Shown here piece after piece: positions 36,298 to 47,745 of a DNA stretch of 64,000 bases; the first letter of the stretch is position 1; each line of letters starts with the position of its first letter. Below the pieces are notes generated by a model. It saw nothing but the letters and a program-made list of their open reading frames with translations. It did not search any database and was not told the DNA's origin. The translations under genes and the position numbers were made by a program. Source of the stretch: Tetraselmis striata (Eukaryota; Chlorophyta; Chlorodendrophyceae; Chlorodendrales; Chlorodendraceae); assembly GCA_006384855.1 (NCBI GenBank), contig VCJN01000945.1, forward strand, positions 186,001 through 250,000. Reading direction: 5' to 3'.

Positions 36298-37083
36298 ATG
36301 ACCAAGGATGCAAAGCTGTGGGAGTGATGGCGCCTGGTGGTGGTGTTGCTCAGACAACACGAGATGCCAGAGACATGCCCCGCCCCAGGCACATATGGAT
36401 GCATATGCTGCAGATGCCCGTTAAATGCTGCCTATGGCCGCTGGGTTTTGGAATGGAAATATTTCAAAACACAGTCCGTCGAAGTACTGGACGTAGGATA
36501 TGTTTGCTGCATATATTGGTCCAAGCTCAAATCAATGTATCATGTGCATGCTGCGCTTGCCGTGCGTGTATGCAGCACGCAGAGGGTGCTCTGCAATGAT
36601 TAAAGGGGGGGGTCGTTTGGGGAGCGATACATACCTGTAATCTTGACGTGAGAAATATACCCGGTATAAGTTCACCGCAACACAGACATGCATGGCTGGT
36701 AAGTTAAAATATTATGGTGGTCCGATTTACCCCCCCCCCCCCCCCCCAACCACACCCACACACATCTCCACCTGTCAGCGAGGACGTGCCGATGTGTGTT
36801 TATGTGTGTTTGTTGTTGTTGTTGGGGGGGGGGGGGGGGGGGGGTAAGCTGGACAGCATGCGATTCCCATCACCGGTACCGCATCATCAAGAAACACTCC
36901 AAATATCACTTGATCAGTCTCAACGCCCTCGGTTTGTACTGTAACAGTAGTAGTTCATTGAAAGCGCGCTACATCATCTGCATCTGCCGCAGTGCTTCAC
37001 ATCTCATGGGATATTATATATACGAGGCTTTACCAGCTGCTTTTGAGGCGGCAACATGGCTACAGGTAAATGACCAGTCTTAA
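36298..37083 (+). pseudogene. Unidentified spliced-looking gene, copy A
   Basis: Shared with copy B (53718-54478). Two stretches read like protein: an N-terminal one beginning MTKD with YGRWVLEWKYFKT and VLDVGYVCCIYWSK, and after C- and G-runs (about 36731-36844) a second with RYRIIKKHSKYHLISLNALG, ARYIICICRSASHLM and EALPAAFEAATWLQ. The homopolymer runs sit where intron ends would be, as in the host genes here. In copy A the first frame closes earlier than in B. The family is unknown; a mobile-element protein is as likely as a host gene. Confidence 0.35.
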
Positions 37084-37288
37084 CATACAAGAACATACAG
37101 TTATGGTACCCTGTCATGTAATGAAGACGTCCCAAGTTGGCCAGGAAGCTGCAGTATCTCCGGCACATGCTGGCATGAATGCTGCTAAGCGTTGGTAATT
37201 TTCTACTCAAGCTGGGAAAAATAAAATCTCTGCGGTATGTTAGGTGGAGTGCGCTCCTATTGACCAGCCTGACGAGATCAAGCTCATT

Positions 37289-37510
37289 TCAAATTTTGCC
37301 GCATGAGTTTGCTGTCATCAGCTGATTGCCATGGTTGACGTGGCAGGCTGCCATATACATGTTCCCTGGTGTATCACCCCCTGGTCTGTTGTCGACATCC
37401 TGCTCCGTTTCTGGCGCGGTGGCAACAGCATCGCAAACGTCAAAGTCGCCAAGGAAGGAGTGTGCAAGATCATTGGTTCCATGACAGATACTGTCATCAA
37501 CTGTCACTGG
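37289..37510 (-). other. Open minus-strand stretch downstream of the AP2 gene
   Basis: Reads TVDDSICHGTNDLAHSFLGD ... GGDTPGNMYMAACHVNHGNQ. It is compositionally protein-like and partly retained in copy B (57395-57560). No family is recognised. It may be a separate small exon of the element that carries the AP2 gene. Confidence 0.25.
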
Positions 37511-37765
37511 TAGGCATCAAGCGACCACACCAAAAATGGCCACAGAGTATGTATTGAGTTAAATAGGCGATGTTTTGGGTTACGTAGTCTACAGGAGTGC
37601 TCTAGGTGCAGGCCTACAAGGTGGATCTTCTGACATGCCACCAGGTGCCGCCAATACGCATTTACGATGACTTGCTTCCGACAAGGTCGTATGAATGCAG
37701 ACCATAAAAGACGCCGTGTGGAGCATGCCGGGCGCGCCAGGTGGCGCCTGCAGAGCCTCTAAGTT

Positions 37766-38657
37766 CTATGTGAGGCTACTGAAAACTGGAGGGAAATTGA
37801 GCTTAGCCTTGTCACCTCGCTCACGCCAAGCAGCTGCGTCATAAGCTCTAGCTGCGGCCTCCTCTTCCTTGAAGTACCCAAGCCACGTGGCTTTCCCATT
37901 GGCGAAAATCATGGCTTGCCACCTTTTATCCTTTTTATTCCAGCTCACGCCACGGTAGCAGGAAGACTTGGTGGGCCGTCTGGGGCTGGTGGCGCGTCCA
38001 CGGACGGTAGTAGTGCCACTCCCGACGAAGTTGCCAGTGGAATGTCTGGAGCGCTTTTCCGTTATGGAAATCTGGGAACGATCCGCCAAGGCCGACTGGC
38101 GAGACACCCCGGAGACGCTCAGAAGTTTCAGCTGGCTATCACTGCGACTGCGCCGGTGGGTATTCGCGAGCTCTCGGCTCAGCTGAGGCGTGCGCCCCCC
38201 AGGCGGCAGCCTCACCGGAGTCGCCGCTGAGGTAGAAGCGTATCGCCGACTGCTTGTTAGGACTGGATGGGGGGTGATCAACGGCATCAGGCAAGCTCAT
38301 GAGAGCTGGCGTTCCGTTCGCCCGGTCTGCCGTCCGCTCCCGCCGGCCCACACCCATGCCGAACCTCGCCGGACATTCATATGCCACAAGATGAGAGGCG
38401 CGAGGCGAGGTGGCTGCCTGCTCTCCGTACAGGCGGAGAAGGAACTGGTCGTACGCCCTTGCCGCCTCTTCTCTGGTATCGAAGCGCCCCACCAGATTAG
38501 TTATCCCCAAGTAGGTTATGTAGGCCACGAACTTGTCGTCGCCGGCGCACTTCATGACACCTCCAGTGCGTTTGAAGACCGGTGGGCTCGGCGGGACGTG
38601 AAAACGGCGGGCGACGCCGGCGTCATCAGTAGCGCAGGGCTTGCGAGGAGGAGCCAT
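37766..38657 (-). pseudogene. Double AP2-domain protein gene, copy A (domains in different frames)
   Basis: Starts [19 protein letters not shown] at 38657. A first, degenerate AP2-like unit has [18 protein letters not shown] and [17 protein letters not shown] linker follows, then a canonical AP2 domain ([44 protein letters not shown]) ending at the stop at 37766. AP2 domains bind DNA in plant and algal transcription factors and also occur in some homing and mobile-element proteins. One extra G near 38173 relative to copy B puts the two domains in different frames, so this copy is probably inactive as a whole. Copy B keeps both in one frame. Confidence 0.65.
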
Positions 38658-38924
38658 GGGCGGGCGCCCCCAGGAGGAAGACGGTATCGTTTTCATATCT
38701 GTGGCAGCATCGCCCGAGCGTGCAGATCCGCCTCGCGAGCTTGTTGTGCTGGTTGTACCAACGGCCTTGCGGGTGGCGGCCTCGGGTCGTGATGGGCGAC
38801 GGTACGGCTTGAAGCAACTTCCAAAGGTTCTGCCGGCAGTAAATGTCGACGCACGTACGGGCCCGCCTCTCCGCTCGGCGCCGACAGCATATTCGCGCAT
38901 ATTTTGGATATAAGGCGGTCGCAA

Positions 38925-39560
38925 CGTTTTTACTTCGGTTTTTTGGAGTGGATGGCGCTACCGGACAGGTTGTTTTTTCCTGAGACGGCGGTGCCACAGG
39001 CCGGGCGGGCGCCGATTCGGCCCTGCAAGGATAGCCACATTCGCCAAGGAAAAGCAGCAGTCAGCGCTATCCGCCCGGATTGGCGTGTGGACAACGGACG
39101 GGCTCAAGACATACGAGATGACGACTCCGCCCGGCAGAGGCTGAGCACGTGGAAGTGGCAAGTGGAGCAGGTGTCCAAGATACCTTGCCACTCGTATTAC
39201 CAAGTTGTCAGTCGTGTATGAAAGCGCGAAATGAAGTGGGAGCCGGCCGGTGTTAAATTCGGGAGTAACTGGGCAACTGGCACGCTAGTGCACAAGCAAG
39301 CGGGCTGCTGGGATTGAGAGGCACGCGGAGAACCCTCACCTGCAACTCTGCACTACAGAAAGAAATCGCCCGGAGAACTGATCCTGAAGTACCGGTACGG
39401 TACAGGTACTCGGGTTTCGAGTGTGGACGTTGCATCATCGCGACTACCCCTTGCTACGACGAGGCAACTCTTTCGGTTGACTGTGACAAACTTTGCTGCG
39501 AGCCGTGAATCCTTCCCGGACGACAGTGATATTTCCCTCCACTCGGACCAGTATTTTGGA
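38925..39560. other. Upstream region of the AP2 gene, copy A
   Basis: Shared with copy B. The open frame of the AP2 gene extends upstream to about 38924 (ACTTTGG/AAPT-type residues), but the MAPP start is the better one. Beyond it there are only short frames; the promoter presumably lies here. Confidence 0.35.
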
Positions 39561-39626
39561 TTTCTTGAATTTTGCAGCTGGCTCATGTAATCGCTCGTAC
39601 CAGTTTCCTACCAGTGCCTACTACCT

Positions 39627-39938
39627 GTAAGGATACTGCGCAAAACGCACCAGGCACTGGGTACCCACATGGGGATTTGTGTGGTACATATCCTTACACT
39701 CCACCCACCCCCCCCATAGGATGGAGGACCTCCTCCAGCAACGTTTCGGCTTGGATTCGGTGGCGATCCGCATTGGCCGGGTCGTCCAACATTGCGGGAT
39801 ATCATATCATATTATATGTTTCTCCGCGGGATCGAACCCGGATCCGCGTGCGTAGAAGATCCAACTGTGAGGATACTGCGCAAAACGCACCAGGCACTGG
39901 GTACCCACATGGGGATTTCTGTGGTACATATCCTTACA
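39627..39938. mobile_element. TRIM-like LTR mini-element, 312 bp
   Basis: Direct repeats of about 72 bp, 39627-39698 and 39866-39938, begin TGTAAGGATA / TGTGAGGATA and end TATCCTTACA. They are flanked by the 5-bp duplication CTACC. The internal part is about 165 bp and non-coding, with a tRNA-B-box-like GGTTCGATCCC on the minus strand. Absent from copy B. This is a very small non-autonomous fossil; the two repeats differ at about two positions, so it is young. Confidence 0.7.
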
Positions 39939-39954
39939 CTACCTACTGATTCGT

Positions 39955-40160
39955 ACCGAGCACGCCATGACACTCTAGTAGCGACTAGCGACGTCGACGG
40001 TGCTAGTCGCTACGGTAGCACCGTAGCAGCGACCAAGCATGACGACGACTTAGCGACGTCGACTTAACGAGCAACGACTTGGCGACTTTAACGACTTATC
40101 GGCGACTCAGCGACGACTTTACGAGCAAGGATTTTTACTCACCAGTACTCGTAGTCGTAG
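39955..40160. repeat. GCGAC-rich degenerate repeat
   Basis: Many copies of TAGCGAC, GCGACGAC and CGACTT in both orientations at the right end of copy A. A shorter version lies at the end of copy B (about 59790-59860). Confidence 0.6.
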
Positions 40161-40259
40161 TCGCTGCTACGAGTTCCGCGCGGGCCGGCGGGGGTACAGG
40201 TAAGAAGGATTAGAAAGGATTTGTACAATACCTACAATCCTACAATCCTACCCGTACAT

Positions 40260-40460
40260 ACGGGAATACAATAATAAATATGGTCAGATGGTCAGATGTG
40301 TAGAGGACCTTCCCGATTGTCCTTTTCTGGTAATTTTCTGATATATCGCCTTCTGCAGCTAGCTCATGTTAACACATTAATAAATATGGTCAGATATGTA
40401 TCTCCTATATGGTCAGATGGTATATGGCGGGATATGGTCAGATGTATCTATCTCTACGGA
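40260..40460. repeat. ATATGGTCAGATG short interspersed repeats
   Basis: At least five copies of TATGGTCAGAT(G) within 200 bp, partly tandem. No gene lies in 40143-40600. Confidence 0.6.
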
Positions 40461-40599
40461 GATAGCCATCTAGAGGTTTTCAGTACATTAGCTATGTTGT
40501 ACTGCGCACGACCCCCGAGGTCGGCGCACGGACTAAGGCCTGCCGGCCCGCACCAGTGCCACGACCTGAGCGATCCACCCTCGGGCACCGGCACTCTCT

Positions 40600-43500
40600 G
40601 CTTTGCGCTCGCCTCAACCGGCTCGCGCACTAGCAGTCTCGACTCTAGGAGTCGAGCAGAGTGTCAGCTTACTCTATGCCGACTCGGACCCGAGCCTCAG
40701 CCTCCCGAGACGCTACACCTTCCCCACCCCGCGACAGCAGGATGCCCCATCGCCTTGTACCGGAAGACGCCCCAGTCGACGACGCCCCGGGCGGCGCCAC
40801 AGCGGCATCTGTCGCGGAGTTGGAAAAACGCTTGACGGCCCAAGCGGAAGCCCTGGAGAAGCGGCTGGCCGGGCAGTTTGAGGCTGCTACGGCTGCCTTG
40901 CTCGCTCGACTCGCCCCCCCCCCCCCCCCCCACTAACCCGCCTCCTCCCGAAGGCACCCAGCCAACCAACCCCGCGGGCGCCTCTGCGCCCGAGGGTGGT
41001 GAGCAAGGAGCACGAGAGCCCCTTCCTGCTGAGCTAGACGCACCCGACAACGAGCTCTCGAGTACGTCGAATTTGCCTACTACGACCGAGTCACCCGCCC
41101 TGGTCAAGAGCGCCCCCCCGCGCGACGTCGACGAGCCTCGCCTGTGGACCCAGACCGACGACACCGCCCGCGCCCTCGCGGAGAAGCGGAGTCAGGCAGC
41201 GTACGACGAGTACCTGCACCTAAACTGCTATGCCTTCTTCAGTAGCTGCGCCAACGAGGCGATGCGCGGCGCTCTGGAGTCGCTTTCGACCAAGTCTGCT
41301 ATATACGGCGGAAAGCAAGGCTGCGACCCTTGCCGAGCTCCGAGCCTGCTACCGCACCCACTTGGCGACGGAGGAGGCCACCCGTTCCCGGTTGTGATAC
41401 CTCCAGCTCGCCAAGAATGGACCGACGGCTACAAAAGCGGACCGAGTTTTTTGCCGAGCTCGCCCACGCAAAGCCTGCAACCCACGACGTATCGCCGTGT
41501 CCGGGCAACTCGACCATCTCCGCCGAGCGTTCGACGACAAGACCCTCGAGATCAGCCTCTCCGCAGCGGGCAAGGCCCGTGCCGCGGCCGCGTTCGCCAA
41601 GGCCACCCCCGACAAGCCCGCCCCCACAGAGTACGCCGAGAGGCGCAAGCAACGCGAGCAAGCCGCAGCAGCGCGGAAGGCTGCAGCGACGGCCGCAACA
41701 GCCGACAAGGCAAAGGCCAAGGTCACCAAGTGACGGTGTGGCCCGCCGCGCCGACTCATGTACGCCTATCTCCCTCTGCATGCGACACTGCGTGCGGAGA
41801 AGATGGCGCGACTGGGAGAGCATCGGCGCGAGCGGACAAGTCTTGAGCTGGATCCGCCAAGGAGTCCGGATACGCTTCAAAACCGGGCAACGCCCTCGCC
41901 CCTACCTACATCCACGGCGTCTCTATGCGCGACGCCACTCAAGCACAAATGGACTTCATGGCTACGGAACTGCCCCGCTTCGAGGCGATTGGCGCGTGGG
42001 AGTGAGGACACTGCGACAAGTGGGTATCCCGAATGTTTCTAGTCCCCAAGCCCGGCACCAACAAGTGGCGCCTCATCATCGACCTATGGGAGCTCAACAA
42101 GTGGTGCAAGACTTTCACGATGTCCTGCGAGACGCTCAAGCACTGGCGGCACCTGGCGCGCGCGGGGGGCTGGTTCGTTTCGATGGACCTAGCCGATGGC
42201 TATTACGCCCTCGGGATTCGGGAGGAGGACCGCGACTTCTTTACCGTGAACTACCGGGGGGAGCTGTGGTGACTGGCGTGCCTACCGATGGATTGGACAT
42301 GCTCATCGTACTACTTCTGCAAGTTGACAGCGGCCTTTACGGACTACCTGCGGACGACCCTGAAGCAGCGCGACCCAGCGTTACCTCCCACGGCCCCGTC
42401 CAAGCCTACTCGCCGTTTCCTGCGCAACACTCGCGGGCGGGGCGAGCGGCTCCTACCCTATATGGACGACTTCATTTTCCTTGCGGACTCCCGAGAGGCA
42501 GCCCTGGAGCTACGCGTCCGGTTAAACACCTTGCTGGACCGCCTTGGCTTGCTGCGCAACCACTGCAAGGGAGTATGGGAGCGCACCCAAGTCGGCCCTC
42601 ACCTGGGGCTGATCGCCGACCTGCAGCGCGGCGAGTTCCGCGCCCCCGAGGAGAAGCTCATCGCGCTAGCCAAGGCCGCCCGCTCTCTCCTTGGCCGCGC
42701 AGCCTCCAACAAGCGCTGGCTCCCCGGCCGGCAGCTGGCGTCCTTTGCGGGAAAGACTCAGTTCATGTACTTTGCAATTACGCCGGCCCGCTTCTTCTTC
42801 GAGAGCTGCACTGCGTCCTCGCAACCCGGCAGGGCTGGGGCGGGCGCGTCAAGATGACAAACCAGCTGCGCCGCGACCTAGAGTGGTGGACCCAGGTACC
42901 TGCGCAGCACAAAGGTCGCTCTATGTACAAGCCTGTGGAGACCGCGTATCTGCACGCGGACTCCAGCCGCAGCTCGTGTGGATGGGGGGGGCTGTGCTAA
43001 ACAACAACAGCGCTTACCAGGCGCGCGGCTTCTGGTACGAGGACGACCGCGCGCATCACATCACCTGGAAGGAGCTTCGCGCGGTACGTCACGCGGTCGA
43101 ATCGTTCCTGGCGCCGCTCCGAGGACGGCGCGTCTTGCTGCACGAGGACAATACGGCCGTGGTGGCAGCGCTGACCAACCTTACCTCTCGGTCGCCCGTC
43201 ATGATGGAGGAGCTCCGCAAGCTATGGCACCTCCCGGACATCCACGACATCTCCATCAGGCCCCGGTACATCCAGTCTGCAGCCAACGTTTGGGCGGACC
43301 GACTCAGCAGGGAGCTGGACGACTTCGGCTGGCAGCTCAATCCGCGGATATTCGCGCACCTGCAGCGCTTGTGGGGTCCCCACACCGTCGACAGATTTGC
43401 GTCGATGGAAAACACGCAAGTTCCACGGTACAATTCTCGCTGGCGCGACCCACGTTGCGAAGCGGTGTATTCTGTCCATTTGCTAGACGAATTGTGGCGC

Positions 43501-44820
43501 AGAGAACGCAATTATTGCAATCCCCCGTGGGCGTTGTTGGACGATTTGGCGGACAAACTGCGACAGTCGGGCGCGGCCGCCACGGTCATCGCGCCGCACT
43601 GGCCATGACGACGTTGGTACCAGCTGCTGCAAGACTTCGCCACCGAGACGATCGTCTACCCGCCTACCCGCGACCCCTTCTTGCCTGGACGGCGGGGAAC
43701 GCGCGCGGGGGTCGGGCGGCCCGGTTGGAGCGTCGTGGCCTGGCTGCACTCCGCCTAGGCCGGTCCATGCATGGCCGTCGCTGCAGTATAGTGTACAGTA
43801 CCCGGGCCGCTTGTCCCACGCTCGACGCGCGCGTTACCGGCTTGCCGTGCGCCCCGGCTCTGAAGCGCCTTGGACGGCATCGATGGCGGCCGAGCTCCGG
43901 GGTTTGTTGGGGATCGACGACATTGGTCAAGCGACGCTCGGGTTGCTTACGGGTTCGCTGGCTGCCGGCACCTACCGCAACTACGACAGCGGCATGCATG
44001 CGCTCTTTCGCTACGTTTTGCGAGCAGGAGGGCTTGCGCCCGATGCATGCTACTGCCAGCACGGTCGTCCGCTACACTGCCTGGGTGGGCATTCATGGTA
44101 CCATCGGCGCGGAGTCCCTTCAGCAGTACTACTCGTCCATCAACAAGTACTTCCGCGACCACCATCGCCAGCTTGTCGCCCTCGGCGAAATGGTGGCCGA
44201 CGCGCGCCGCGGCCTGGCCATACCGCAGGAGCGTCTGGCGGAGGAGGACGTCCGCGTCGCCCTGACCGCGCCCGTTGCGGGTGACATCCTGAACACCGCG
44301 ATTGGACATTGTTGTGGGAACCCGCTAATATTGCGGACATCCGCGCTTTCAGAGCTGCGCTCGCGATGATTACGTCGTACATCTTCGTATGCCGCGCAGA
44401 GTCCGGAATTAGCTGCGAGACCGGTGATTTAGTGGTCGACCGACCATCCGGAAGCATTCTGTTGTACGTCCGCAAACAGAAAGGCGACCAGCGTACTAGG
44501 GTTTCCGCTAAGCCCCTGATGGACCTGCCCATCGCCACCGTTCCGGACTTCGCTGGCCTGCTGGACTAGTACACGTTGTTGTCAGTCGCGACGCCTACTC
44601 CCGCCGTTTCTACGGCGCCAGCCCGCTGCCCAAGTTCTAGAGCATCTCCCCGCTAGAGTCTTCCGCCACTTGGTCGGTTTCAGCCACTCTCACCGAGTGG
44701 TTGCGGGAAGCCTACCTGGCGGCAGGCGCCCAACCGCCCACCGGTTTCAAGTGGACATCGCACAATTTACGCAAGGGCGCGGCCTCCGCAGCAAGCTGCC
44801 CCGAAATTTTGGATCTATCT

Positions 44821-44826
<6 letters not shown>
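40600..44826 (+). mobile_element. DIRS-type element (gag, RT, RNase H, YR), fossil
   Basis: Parts in order: a gag-like region (about 40740-41730) with a coiled-coil-like ELEKRLTAQAEALEKRL segment; reverse transcriptase (about 41850-42640) with FLVPKPGTNKWR, DLADGYYALG and YMDDF; RNase H (about 42930-43320) and the adjoining DIRS-specific region with VDRFASMENTQVPRYNSRW and NPPWALLDD (to 43608); and a tyrosine recombinase (about 43810-44800) with TSHNLRKGAASAA. The right end is lost at a GT microsatellite. The element is broken in several places. The terminal repeats of the family could not be located, so the left edge is approximate. Confidence 0.75.
40914..40932. repeat. Poly-C run in the DIRS gag region
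   Basis: About 18 Cs, of the same kind as the homopolymers in host introns. It is absent from most of the rest of the element. Confidence 0.8.

Positions 44827-44828
<2 letters not shown>

Positions 44829-44904
<76 letters not shown>
44829..44904. repeat. (GT)n microsatellite
   Basis: 76 bp of uninterrupted GT that terminates the recombinase region of the DIRS element. Beyond it (44905-45170) there is no DIRS similarity and no gene. Confidence 0.95.
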
Positions 44905-44907
<3 letters not shown>

Positions 44908-45173
44908 AGCTGAACAGTCGGGTGACGGTGCGCATCAGCATATGGCGAGCAACGCATCGGGTGACATGTATTAACGGGTCATTATGTCTGCATGTTACAA
45001 GTTTAAGGGTTACTAGGTCTTGTAGGGTTTGGTCATCCTCTCACGCCGAGCAACGCGTGCACCTGTGTGCGAGGCTTGATCTCCGTTTCTGCTACTAGTG
45101 TGAACTATAAAAAGGCCATTAGCAAATCCACCTGCCGTTCAATCCACATGCCGTTGAAAGCAATACTAAAAGA

Positions 45174-45230
45174 TCAACACAGCAAGCCGCCTAACAGCGG
45201 GCTGCATCCCGCACGAGGCGGGATGGATGA
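45174..45230. repeat. Right arm of the GCGGGATGC-type inverted-repeat element
   Basis: AAGCCGCCTAACAGCGGGCTGCATCCCGCACGAG-type sequence resembles the right arm at about 6930-6960. No matching left arm was seen nearby. Confidence 0.4.
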
Positions 45231-45249
45231 GTGATGTGCGCACGGCTCA

Positions 45250-46240
45250 CAGTCCGAGCCACACGGGCACGTGTGTGCGAGGGTGATCCCCGAACGTGTT
45301 GTGAAGTTTCGGCAACGGGATGGCAGACGAATCTTGCGGCGCCGTCTGATGTGGCAGCGAGCACGCTCTCGAGCCGCCACCAAGCTCAGGACCCCAAGGA
45401 AATCTCTTGAGAGTAAGGCCTCTTGATGAGCCGGGGTGGTGCACCGAGTGCCCCGCGATGAGAGGGCACCCCGATCCGTGGCCAAGCATGCGACACCGCG
45501 CACAGTGCGGCGCACCCCCTTGCTCATCTCACCCATTGTGCCGAAGACCATGCCCGTGTACTCCGACATTTCCAGGATGTCTCGAGGAGGGAATGTTGTC
45601 CCGGCTCCGTGTTGTGCTACGCCGCATCTCGCACTGCCAAACCCCGTTGTATGTCGCTCAACGGGGAGCGCTCAAACCGATCCACAGCCGTGCCCCGGGT
45701 CACCGCAGTGTGCTTGACCCCGTACCTCATAGTCTTGAACTCCAACAACGTGGATTTTAAGCTCCGGGATCATAGCTCCCGGTCACGACGTTGAACGCCG
45801 GGAGGGAGTGCTCTGCATCCGGCACCATGTCCTTGAGTTAATCCTTGGATACGTTGTTGCCGAGAGGCACTGCTTGTTGGAACAAGCTTTCCACCTCCCC
45901 GCGTACAACGATGCCTTGGTCGTGAACACAATCATCGCGGAAGGCGTCTTCGATAGCGTCGTGATGTTCACGCCAATGAGCGTCTCCGGGTGCCGAAAGG
46001 TTCATGAGCGCGTCGCCATAGAGGTCGACAGTGACGGGGGTGTGCTCTATCGAGGGCAGATTGATCTGGCTCCCGACTGCCACCGGGGCCGGCATGGGCT
46101 AGGCAGAAAGAAGTACCCGGCAACGATCTCCCACAGCTCATGCGGAGACATAATCGCCCGCGCGGTGGGGACGACCACTCTCCACATGCCCGACGCCGCA
46201 TCGAGCCGGTTGAACAAGGTCCGTTTCTACATGTGACAGA
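45250..46240 (-). pseudogene. Decayed minus-strand coding region, unidentified
   Basis: Protein-like stretches on the minus strand change frame: AVGSQINLPSIEHTPVTVDL and DAHWREHHDAIEDAFRDDCV (46095-45838), DMVPDAEHSLPAFNVVTGSY (about 45830-45770), FKTMRYGVKHTAVTRGTAVD (about 45745-45690) and EMSEYTGMVFGTMGEMSKGV (45569-45500). Read together they suggest one old gene of at least 300 codons. No family is recognised. Confidence 0.35.
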
Positions 46241-47156
46241 GAGAGCGCACACATCTTGGTACTTGTATTGGTCGCGCTCGCTGAGTCCTCTCGCTTTGGT
46301 GGTATTGGCTTTCCTACCGAAATATTGACCGAGGCGATAACGTGGTGAGCGGCACACCGGTTCTCCGGGTACTCGCTAAGTGAAATCCTCCCGGGGTTAA
46401 AGCTATGTGTAGCGGGGTCACAGTTCTGAGATGCAACTACCAAAACGAGTACGAGAAATGATTAGTATCCGGTTGATACAGTCAAAATAACGTCATTTGA
46501 TCAAAACTCAGAGCCCACGTGACCACCCGTCTCGCCAACCCATCCCGCCCCACCGATGCCAATCGGACACACCGGCCGGCACCATCACGCGCATACCGCG
46601 GTACAAGCGCGCTAACGTAGGCATATGGTGGCGTTCAGTTGCCTCGTTCTATGTGTCTTGGGCAGGGATGGGGCTGACGGCGGGTGATGAGGGCGGAGCG
46701 CAAGCCGTCACATGCTAATAATACGCACGTAGCGTGTGCCACGTAGCCAAAAAGCGTTGCCAGCTACACATCTCAGATTTGAGACCCGCCCACGGTGTTC
46801 AGAAACGAGTACCTATGCGGACCGGTGTGGGGCAGATATCTTGCCACGTACCGGTACGACTTGCATGGTACGATAGGAATTCGAGTAACGTCCGCCTCAG
46901 GTCCTCACTGGTGATATTTGCGGTACGACCAAAGGTAACATTATAACACTCCCCTTCCATATCATAGTACCACTTCCCACCCACCCACCGCCTAGGCGGG
47001 CCCGACGACCGTCCTCGGCCCTCGAAATTGCGGGCCCTTCCTCCGCCTCCGCCCCCGGCTGGGGATGGGGGCGGGGATCGTGCACGGGTAGGTGGCGCCT
47101 TGGTAGCCTAGGCCCCGCCCGTGCTGCCACTGCCGCGGAGGAGCAGTGTGAGCTGA
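46241..47156. other. Gene-free stretch
   Basis: Short open frames only; nothing recognisable. GC content rises toward the tandem repeat at 47157. Confidence 0.4.
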
Positions 47157-47745
47157 ACACCGGCGTCTTACGTCGTTGCTGGTCCGGACAAGTCCCCGCT
47201 CGATGTTCTTTGAGCACCCTCTCCCTTCCTGTCCTGTCGGCGCCTCCACATCACATTCGGCCTAGCTAGTGCCGCTATTGGACTGGCCCGGGATGTTGCG
47301 ATGGGAAGGGAGTTTTACGTTCGGCGGAAGGGGACGCGACCAAGCTGGCGGCGGATCTAGCGCTGGGCGGAACAACGCGCGCTGGACACCGGCGTCTTAC
47401 GTCGTTGTTGGCCCGGTCGGCTCTCCATTCCCTACTTGTTGAGCACTTAATCCCTTCCTATCATGTTGGGGCCTCCACATCACATTCGGCTCAGCGCCGC
47501 TATTGGAGTGGCCCGGGATGTTGTGCTGGGGAAGGCGTTCTACGTTTGGCGGAAAAAGACGCGACCGTGCTGGCGGCGGATTTGGCGTTGGGTGGCCTGC
47601 GTCTGTTGCACGCCCGTGGCGCCCGTTCTGGGTTGGACCCCCCACTTCCGCTCCTTGCCGCGAGCCCTGTACTTCGAAACTCCTTTCTTGTCGGCGCCTT
47701 CACATCACATTCGGCCTAGCTAGTGCCGCTATTGGAGTGGCCAAC
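47157..47745. repeat. Imperfect tandem repeat, unit about 228 bp, about 2.6 copies
   Basis: CGGCGTCTTACGTCGTTG starts at 47161 and 47390. CACATCACATTCGG occurs at 47247, 47475 and 47701. GTGCCGCTATTGGA-type strings recur at the same spacing. Each unit contains GATGTTG...TACGTT.GGCGGAA. Units differ by small indels. It could be minisatellite-like or the arm of an unseen element. Confidence 0.7.

Larger units (their letters stand above)
30588..40142. repeat. Copy A of a 9.5-kb direct duplication
   Basis: Homologous, with high identity on reading, to copy B (about 50330-59862). Both begin GCTAGCGACCGAACCGCGG and end near AAGGATTTTTAC after a GCGAC-rich stretch. Shared content in order: a GC-rich leader, the left end of a Helitron2-like element carrying a gag-YR element, an unidentified gene, and an AP2 gene on the minus strand. 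A alone has the TIR element at 30805-32162 and the TRIM-like element at 39627-39938. Confidence 0.75.

Noticed and set aside
39820-39865. tRNA gene on the minus strand inside the TRIM-like element
   Set aside because: Only a B-box-like half; T-stem does not pair properly and there is no 5' half.
44701-45098. Frames through the GT microsatellite
   Set aside because: Mostly VCVC repeats from the microsatellite; only the short HNLRKGAASAA stretch at the start is real recombinase sequence.
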